From: Oenanthe sinensis
Lineage: Eukaryota; Streptophyta; Magnoliopsida; Apiales; Apiaceae
Length of the DNA stretch: 64,000 nucleotides
Assembly (NCBI GenBank): GCA_028671895.1
Contig: JAPMAC010000197.1
Span: forward strand, 7,791,501 to 7,855,500
Direction of reading: 5' to 3'
Part shown: piece by piece, positions 57,213 to 64,000 of the stretch
Position numbering within the stretch: the first letter of the stretch is position 1
Layout: each line of letters opens with the position of its first letter
Notes under the pieces: generated by a model
The model's database searches: none
The model's input: the letters and a program-made list of their open reading frames with translations, nothing else
What the model was told of the DNA's origin: nothing
Made by a program: the position numbers and the translations under genes

Positions 57213-60200
57213 TGTGACATCCCACAAATCCGGGGTCTAGATCTGGTGCCACTAAAACAAAAATAATTTAAAACCTGGATTTCTTTAAAGATTTTAAAAG
57301 AAAACCAATTTGAAAAAAAAATGATTTAAAAGAGAAATTGATTTGAAAGTAAACTCGACCCCCTAAAACAAGATCGCATACAGGTTACAGTTTTGAAATC
57401 AGAAAACCAAACCACTAATTATTATTACAACTTTCTACCTCACCAATAGACTTCGATATAAAGATTAACTGGAAATCAATATATAAATTTGTTTTACAAC
57501 GTAATCAAAATTAACCAATTCCAATCCCAATTAGTCTCAAAAATATCTTCCAAGGTATTCTACCTGGCCACCAAGGTGTAATCTAACCACTTGAAATCAT
57601 TGTCTAGCATTACTCTTATGCACGCTCTAAACGAGCGAACCACCTTTCTCCCTAGCTGAAAGGGTTAGAATAAATAGCAAAAATGAGCCAAAAATGCTCA
57701 GCAAGTATATATAGAAACGAAAGTCACAAGATATATAATCAAACTGATTCAAAATGGTTGAGGTAAAAGCAAACGCTGAATTAAACAGAAATATCTGCAA
57801 GTAAATCAAAATGCTTAAACAGAAAAGCTACTTTTGATGTAAACAAGAACAATTATTTTTATCGAAACCATTCATCTTCGTCAAATCATAACTTTTCATC
57901 AAAATCTTTCTTTTCATCAAACTATTCATCAAAACATTCTTTTCATAAAATTGTTCTTTCATCAGAACATTCTTTTCGTAAAATCATTAAGTTAATTGGA
58001 GTTTTTTTACACAACGCTTCGGACAATACGGGTGATCAGCCATGTAAAGTCCCCATAACGGACCGAAGTCCCTCTGGACATAAGGAGTACTCATAAAGGC
58101 ACTTATTGCCATTGGCCTTGGGCTATCTCATTATAGCCATTGACTATCTCATTATAGTCTTCACATAAAATGCTGGACCGGCGTCACTCGGCCTCTTACG
58201 CTATCTCCAAACCATAGGAATCCGTAGGAAAATATTTAGACAGAAATTCCTATCAGTAAAACATTTTCTTTCCTTCACAACGCAGTTCGAAAATCATTTC
58301 TGAAAATCATTTATGTAAAACATCGTTCACTGAAAATCAATCTTTCTTTTCAAAGCTTTAACAAAGTCTATAACTTTTTGGAAACGTGTCAAGTTTAAGG
58401 TTATCATAGGTTAGTAATCAGGGAATCTGAGGTTTTAGGTTCAACAATTACGTATAACGTATTAGGTTTTCAGTATCAAATTATCAGGGGAATACAAGTG
58501 CAGAACATGGTGTATAAAATCATTTCAGTATAGTGAAGCAGGGTAAAACATGGTATCACGGATATATAATAGAAAGGTTACGAGAGAGCAAGAGGGTTGA
58601 TACTTGCCTTATCACTGACTCTTGGTTCAAATTTCTAATGATATTATCCATTGCACGATCATTTCTTCCCACTTAGCTTCTCACATACTCCACTTGACTG
58701 ATTACGGCACAACGTTGCTTTATCGGATTCTTAGTGCTATACTCTCCACATCATTTGTTTAATTCTGAACGTTCTTGATAAGCTCGTCTTGATCGACTCT
58801 ATATGCCAGTGAAACAATACTTCAGTCGTCGGATCAAACGAACTTAACAATTTCTGAATAACTAGCGAAATACATAACTATCTACCCTTTCGATAATTAT
58901 AAATACTATTTGCTTACCTTAATCACATAATCCAGTCAATACAAATAACAATTAGCAATTAAAGCATGCTCACAACTATTAGAATTTATTAGGAAAAATA
59001 GGTTTTGACATAGGGGAATTTTAGAAAATTTCGGCATGAACTATTCGTAAATCGGACTATCCACCTGTTTTTCAATTCATGCCAATTTAAATATTCATAT
59101 ATACTACTATTATCCATTCTAATATAATCTATTATTAACTTCAATTCAACTTACAATTACAATCAATTACTCCATTTAAATCATTCACAAAATTCTGATA
59201 CTCCACATAATCGACATATATACCTTTACTACTCATAATCCGACTACACAAAATTAGCGCCCAATCAAACTTGAAATAATAAGCAACAGTTTCTACACAT
59301 ATTCACTGCCCAGAATAGGGCACAAGTAGTCACGAATGAGCAGAACATAATAGGGCAGTTCAGATTACTAGTATTACAATATCCAAACAAGTACAGTTAG
59401 CATCAATCCAAATTGACAATCACTAGCAATTAGAACTGCCGATAACAAAAGCAACTAATATGATTCCGATCGTCGACTCGCCGGAGCTCATCGCCGGTGA
59501 CGGCAGTTGATGTTCATGGCCCGAAATGGGTCTTTGTAGCCTCAATCTGCCAAACCATCATAAGTACAACATACTACAAGCATCACAACTACGATCTAAT
59601 GGTCCTTAAGACTTACATGCAACTCTTTCTCATATACACACACACGGCAGCACATATACATACATATATACTTGCATAAATTCCATCAAACAACCATATT
59701 AGCTTTACTAGTAGCTAGACAATTGAAAATTATGAAGAACCGAGGTAAAACCACACACACACGCACGCAATCATGGCTTAGAGAAAAAAATCGCAGGAGA
59801 GAGAGAGACTACAGGACCTGAACAAAGAAACGCAGAGTAAAGAGGAAGGGAAGTGGGCGGTGGGTGCATATAATGCTAGGGGCAGTTTTGTCATTTCACA
59901 ATCGCTAGTTTCTGAATTAAAATAATTGAATTTTGAATTTTGATGGTAAAAGGATACAAAAATACGTTTTATATTTTTAAAATAAAGAACATGATTTTAT
60001 AAGCTCACATATATTTTTACAATATTTTTCTGATGAACAGATAATTAAATAAAAATCTTCGAAGATACATCACTTTAAATAGAAATAAGAGTAGGAAAAT
60101 CTTTAAAAATACTTTGGGGTTCGAATAAAATACACTTTTATTTTTACAAAGTCTATGAATATTCAGTAAACATTTTGGAAAAGATATCATGATTTTTGGA

Positions 60201-60588
60201 CATTCCAATAATTAAATATGGAATTTAGAAGATAAACAATTTCAAGATAAAACAGGACTGGGAAATTTATTTAAAAATCCTGGAGCTCGAAATAAACAAA
60301 CCACTATTTTTATAAAGTCTCAAAAATCACATAGAATCTACATATAAAATTTCATAATTATTGGACATACCAATAAATTTATAAAAATCAAACAGTGCCT
60401 CATAATGACTTGAAAATTTGTTTTAAAATACGTACAGTAAAAATTAAGCACGTTCGTACATACATACATTTAATACAAGCCATATAATCATAACATGTAG
60501 TTCACAAATAGTCAAATAAAGTTGACTCATCAAATTGGAATAAGACCTTTTTATTAATATTTAAAATGCAATTTCTACGGGCGTTACA
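57213..60588 (-). repeat. 5' LTR of element D (right copy)
   Basis: Pairs with 52150-55523. It is followed by AATGG (60589-60593), where the E frame resumes. Confidence 0.93.
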
Positions 60589-61557
60589 AATGGGGAATGA
60601 CATACCTTCTCTGAAGGCTGTTAAGATTTGGTTAGGGAGCAACTTCTCTATGAAAGACCTAGGAGAAGCATCCTACATTCTAGGAATGAGGATCTATAGG
60701 GATAGATCTAGAAGGATGATCGGTCTAAGTCAGAGTACATACATCGATAAGGTTTTGCATCGTTTTGGTATGCAAAATGCAAAAAGGGGATATGTCCCCG
60801 TGTCTCAAGGGATAACGATCTCTAAAGATCAGTGTCCAAAATCATTGGATGACAAGGACCGCATGAGTAAGGTTCTATATGCCTCAGCAATTGGATCCAT
60901 CATGTATGCGATGGTATGTACTCGCCCAGATGTTTCGTATGCTTTAAGCATGACGAGCAGATACCAATCTAATCCAGGTGAAGGTCACTGGACGGCTGTC
61001 AAGAATATTCTAAAGTACTTGAAAAGGACTAAAGATTCATTCTTGGTGTATGAAGGAGAGGAAAAACTGGTTGTAAAAGGTTACACCGATGCAAGTTTTC
61101 AAACAGACAGGGATGATACTGTATCACAGTCTGGTTTTGTGTTTTGTCTAAACGGAGGTGCTGTAAGTTGGAAGAGTTCAAAACAAGAAACAATAGCTGA
61201 TTCTACAATGGAGGCTGAGTACATTGCAGCTTGTGAAGGGCTAAGGAAGCTGTTTGGATTCGAAAATTCAATACTGATTTGGGAGTGGTTCCATCGATCG
61301 CAGATCCCATTGATCTATACTGCGATAATAATGGAGCCATTGCACAGGCCAAAGAACCTAGAGCTCACTCCCGAACCAAACACATACTCAGGAGATATCA
61401 CCTCATTCGAGAGATTAATGAAAGGGGTGACATACACATATGTAAAGTACACACAAATGATAACATTGCAGACCCACTGACCAAAGGCTTGTCGCAGAAG
61501 AAGCACGACGGTCACACTAGTTCCATGGGTATTAGATACATGGGTGATTGGCTCTAG
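60589..61557 (+). pseudogene. pol: Element E pol, C-terminal part (RT thumb and RNase H)
   Basis: The frame continues directly from YVDDILLM of the part before D (GNDIPSLKAVKIWLG, LGEASYILGMRIYRD), then YASAIGSIMYAMVCTRPDVS, NPGEGHWTAVKNILKYLKR and RNase H YTDASFQTD and TMEAEYIAACEG. A frameshift near 61,230-61,280 moves the rest to another frame (VVPSIADPIDLYCDNNGAIA ... RYMGDWL, ending 61557). Together with two stops upstream it leaves E pol non-functional. Confidence 0.9.
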
Positions 61558-61571
61558 TGCAAGTGGGAGAT
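61558..61571 (+). other. Polypurine tract of element E
   Basis: TGCAAGTGGGAGAT before the LTR start TGTTGGTG; identical in form to G. Confidence 0.85.
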
Positions 61572-63128
61572 TGTTGGTGTAGGTGCCCTAGAGGCAATAC
61601 AATGTTTATTTTGATAAACCTTTATGTCAATTGATTATTCAATAAACGTATTTATTATGACTTTAATTACTGCGATATATTTGTTAGCATAATAAATGTC
61701 CTTAGAATCATGATACACATTGTATAGTTTAGTACATGACTTGAACTTGAGATTATATAATATATCATATTCTTAAATGTCCCTAGTCGAGTATTATTAT
61801 TATAGGACAATAATAATACATAAATAGACTAGTATGTTGTTTGACAGATAACCACATCTCACTGGTTATAAGTATGGGGATACTAAAGTCAACACATAGG
61901 TACATGCAGGAGTACATGGTACTGGACAGACCCACAGTGAGATTCTTCATGTTTAATAAAGTCATAAGAAAGACTCACAGTGATAATGGTGTAATGATCC
62001 TCTGACTTGATATCATTATATTTCTATACGAGGATTAATATACTTTGACTACATTAAAAGTTACCTTTGACCGGGTAATGATAAAAGTGGACATCGGGTA
62101 TATCATGAGTCGTATGAGAAATATGAATGATAGATAAAGGATTTAACCCTCCTATAATTAGGAGAGATATTATTGGCCTCTTGATTGAGTGAGACTATAA
62201 AATGCATGGCCGTGCTCAAATAATGATTCGTTTTCATAGTCTACTCATGGATCAAGTAAACCCGGATTAAATGTTGAAGAGGATGACTAAATACATGCCT
62301 CGAGTTTAATCTATAATATATATGGTTAAAGGGATTATATTACACGGAAACATTAATCACGAAAGGTTTTATCGAATCACGATTTAATTATTATTTAATT
62401 GGGTAGCAATGATGTATTACTAGATACCGCTCATTGTTTATAATTTTATTGGAGAATAAAATTATTGCTAATTAAATAATAGCCTATAGGGTCACACACA
62501 TAGAGTACTTAAAGGAATAATTAATTTAAATTATAGATTTAAATTAATTGATGATTATTTGAATTTTATTATATTAATTAAGTGAGACTTAATTAATTGA
62601 AATAATATAAATTCGAATTTGAATTCTGCCATTAATAATTAAGTGTGACTTAGTTATTAATTAAATAATAAAATTCGGTTTTATTATTTAATCCTAAACC
62701 TACATGGGTTAGGCTTTGCTGTTATGGGTTACTATTATGGGCCTATTAACCAACAATTATAAATAGATAATGTAGGGTTAATAAGGGTTAACGTTTTTTA
62801 TAAGAAACCCTATAAGAGCAGCCACATAGAAAAGGCAGAGACAAATTCGAAATCATCAAAGGAGGCTAGTACATCCATTCCGTAATCAAGATCGTGAGAC
62901 GTTCTTGAAGGTGCTCGTGTGGATACCATAGAGGTGTTTTCGAGAGGAAGACACAAGTCGTGAAAGCTAGGATCTCTGTTGAGTTCGTGAAAGTCAAGAC
63001 CAAACAAAGGTATGATTCCGTTTCACCATAATCAGTCCATGATTATACATGATCCTGCGTTAGGGTTCCAAATTTTTTTCGTTATATTTACGTTTAATCC
63101 GCTGCTTTTTATGCCTCGGAATCCAACA
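61572..63128 (+). repeat. Middle LTR of the E tandem array
   Basis: 3' LTR of E and at the same time 5' LTR of the next copy, because the E leader with its PBS follows at 63129. Only three differences from 32816-34372. Confidence 0.93.
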
Positions 63129-64000
63129 ATGGCATCAGAGCTACGTGTATAAGGGACTGATTTGGTTACGTGGTAACTGTATATGATGCAAATATGCCTG
63201 TTTTGGTGACTGCCATGACACTGCCATGCTACTGCCATGCTACTGCCATGTATATTCGAATTGTTATTCATATGATGAGTATATATAGATGATGATACTA
63301 GCATGTTAATGATTTGTCATGACTGATTTATATGCCTTATTGCGATTTGTATATTATGCATGAGGGTCAGTTTGTATAGTGATACAAACTGGTGGACAGA
63401 TTATGTTGGACATGATCTGTTAACTGGGATATGATAAGTATGTATATGATACATGCTTCTGAAACTGTATAAGTTACAGTGGGGAAAAAGGCCAACAGAT
63501 ATGATCTGTAGTTCAGAAATTGATGATTTACGAATAGGACTGGTCCTCGACCCCAGCCTGGGGCTGCCGCCCCCGGACCCCGCCCGTGGCTGCCGCCCCG
63601 GACCCCGCCCGGGGCTGCCGCCCCGGACCCCGCCCGGGGGCTGCCGCCTCCGGACCCCCACCCCGGGGCTGCCACCCCCAGACCCCCGCATTATTTTTGT
63701 TGTGTACTTGAGCATGGCATCAGAGCTACGTGTATAAGGGACTGATTTGGTTACGTGGTAACTGTATATGATGCAAATATGCCTGTTTTGGTGACTGCCA
63801 TGACACTGCCATGCTACTGCTTTGCTACTGCTTTGCTACTGCCATGCTACTGCCATGTATATTCGAATTGTTATTCATATGATGAGTATATAGATGATGA
63901 TACTAGCATGTTAATGATTTGTCATGACTGATTTATATGCCTTATTGCGATTTGTATATTATGCATGAGGGTTAGTTTGTATAGTGATACAAACTGGTGG
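63129..64000 (+). mobile_element. Second tandem copy of element E: leader start, with a duplicated leader segment
   Basis: 63129-63713 repeats 34373-34982 almost exactly (one substitution seen near 63531, one minisatellite unit fewer). At 63714 the sequence returns to the leader start (ATGGCATCAGAGC) and repeats it to the window end, with two extra CTACTGC units (63815-63850). The leader segment is therefore duplicated in tandem (unit 585 bases) and the PBS occurs twice (63130 and 63715). The junction shares ATGG. The copy continues outside the window. Confidence 0.88.

Larger units (their letters stand above)
52150..60588 (-). mobile_element. Element D: non-autonomous LTR retrotransposon with very long LTRs
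   Basis: LTRs at 52150-55523 and 57213-60588 (about 3.37 kb each), a perfect AATGG duplication (52145-52149 and 60589-60593), PBS and PPT on the minus strand, and an interior of only 1.7 kb without gag or pol. In element sense the LTR begins TGTAACGCCC and ends GGATGTCACA. These ends plus the tRNA-Met PBS suggest a Ty3/gypsy (chromovirus-like) derivative of the LARD type, but there is no protein to prove it. Inserted in the RT of E. Confidence 0.93.
32816..63128 (+). mobile_element. Element E: copia element split by C and D, part of a tandem array
   Basis: LTRs at 32816-34372 and 61572-63128 (both 1,557 bases), PBS at 34374, a long leader, gag-PR at 36318, pol resumed at 50300 and 60589, PPT at 61558. 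Without C (plus one TTTTT copy) and D (plus one AATGG copy) it is about 9 kb. Left flank is B gag; ATTAG (32811-32815) is the likely left target copy. On the right the element leader follows instead of flanking DNA. Confidence 0.93.

Overview
The window is nuclear DNA of a flowering plant, probably a eudicot with a repeat-rich genome. The whole 64 kb is explained by LTR retrotransposons inserted into one another, and I see no host gene, rRNA, tRNA or CRISPR array. The evidence for a plant is Ty1/copia pol proteins, primer-binding sites matching initiator tRNA-Met, PPT-LTR junctions of the plant GGGGGAGATTG type, and three copia families with a large third ORF after pol, as in Sirevirus (Maximus/SIRE)-like elements. 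The Sirevirus placement rests on recall of family traits, not on a search.

Layout. Element A (1-9557, left end outside the window) is Sirevirus-like, with pol and the gag C-terminus on the minus strand but the ORF3 C-terminus and 3' LTR on the plus strand, meeting head to head near 5,545. A sits in H, a decayed Sirevirus-like copy (pol remnant 9558-12060, ORF3 remnants to 13467 and 22232-22598). H also carries G (13468-22226, minus; target duplication GATCT) and B (22599-32815 and beyond the far side of E, minus). B is Sirevirus-like, with 3' LTR, a 1,544-codon ORF3 frame with four stops, broken pol and a cut gag. E (32816-63128, plus), a different copia family related to G, is inserted in B gag. 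E is split by C (37474-50299, plus, Sirevirus-like; target duplication TTTTT) in the protease/pre-integrase region. E is split again by D (52150-60588, minus; target duplication AATGG) just after the YVDD box of its reverse transcriptase. D has 3.4-kb LTRs and a 1.7-kb non-coding interior. After the right-hand LTR of E the sequence does not leave the element: the E leader begins again (63129-64000), so E is part of a tandem LTR-internal-LTR-internal array.

How the parts work together. In the Sirevirus-like elements gag, pol and ORF3 follow in that order. Gag and pol are in different frames, with a pyrimidine-rich TGCAG/GG acceptor-like site between the gag stop and pol in A, B and C. ORF3 encodes a lysine-rich, coiled-coil-like protein with nuclear-localisation-like patches and no visible membrane segment. 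The most interesting pattern is that each Sirevirus-like family carries its own short motif array twice: once in the LTR upstream of its TATA box, and again between pol and ORF3. In B and C the second array is followed by a TATAAATAG box and a pyrimidine-rich leader before the ORF3 start. This looks like an internal promoter for ORF3 built from the same module as the LTR promoter. In C the motif (ATCAATTGAT and variants) has also spread into coding linkers.

Dating conflicts. By hand count the LTR pairs differ by about 3/1557 in E, 17/1113 in C, 34/3374 in D and 1/1542 in G. C and D lie inside E but look older than E, and G has almost identical LTRs around a long-dead interior. All coordinates and counts are from reading by eye; LTR boundaries are supported by TG...CA ends, target duplications, PBS and PPT.
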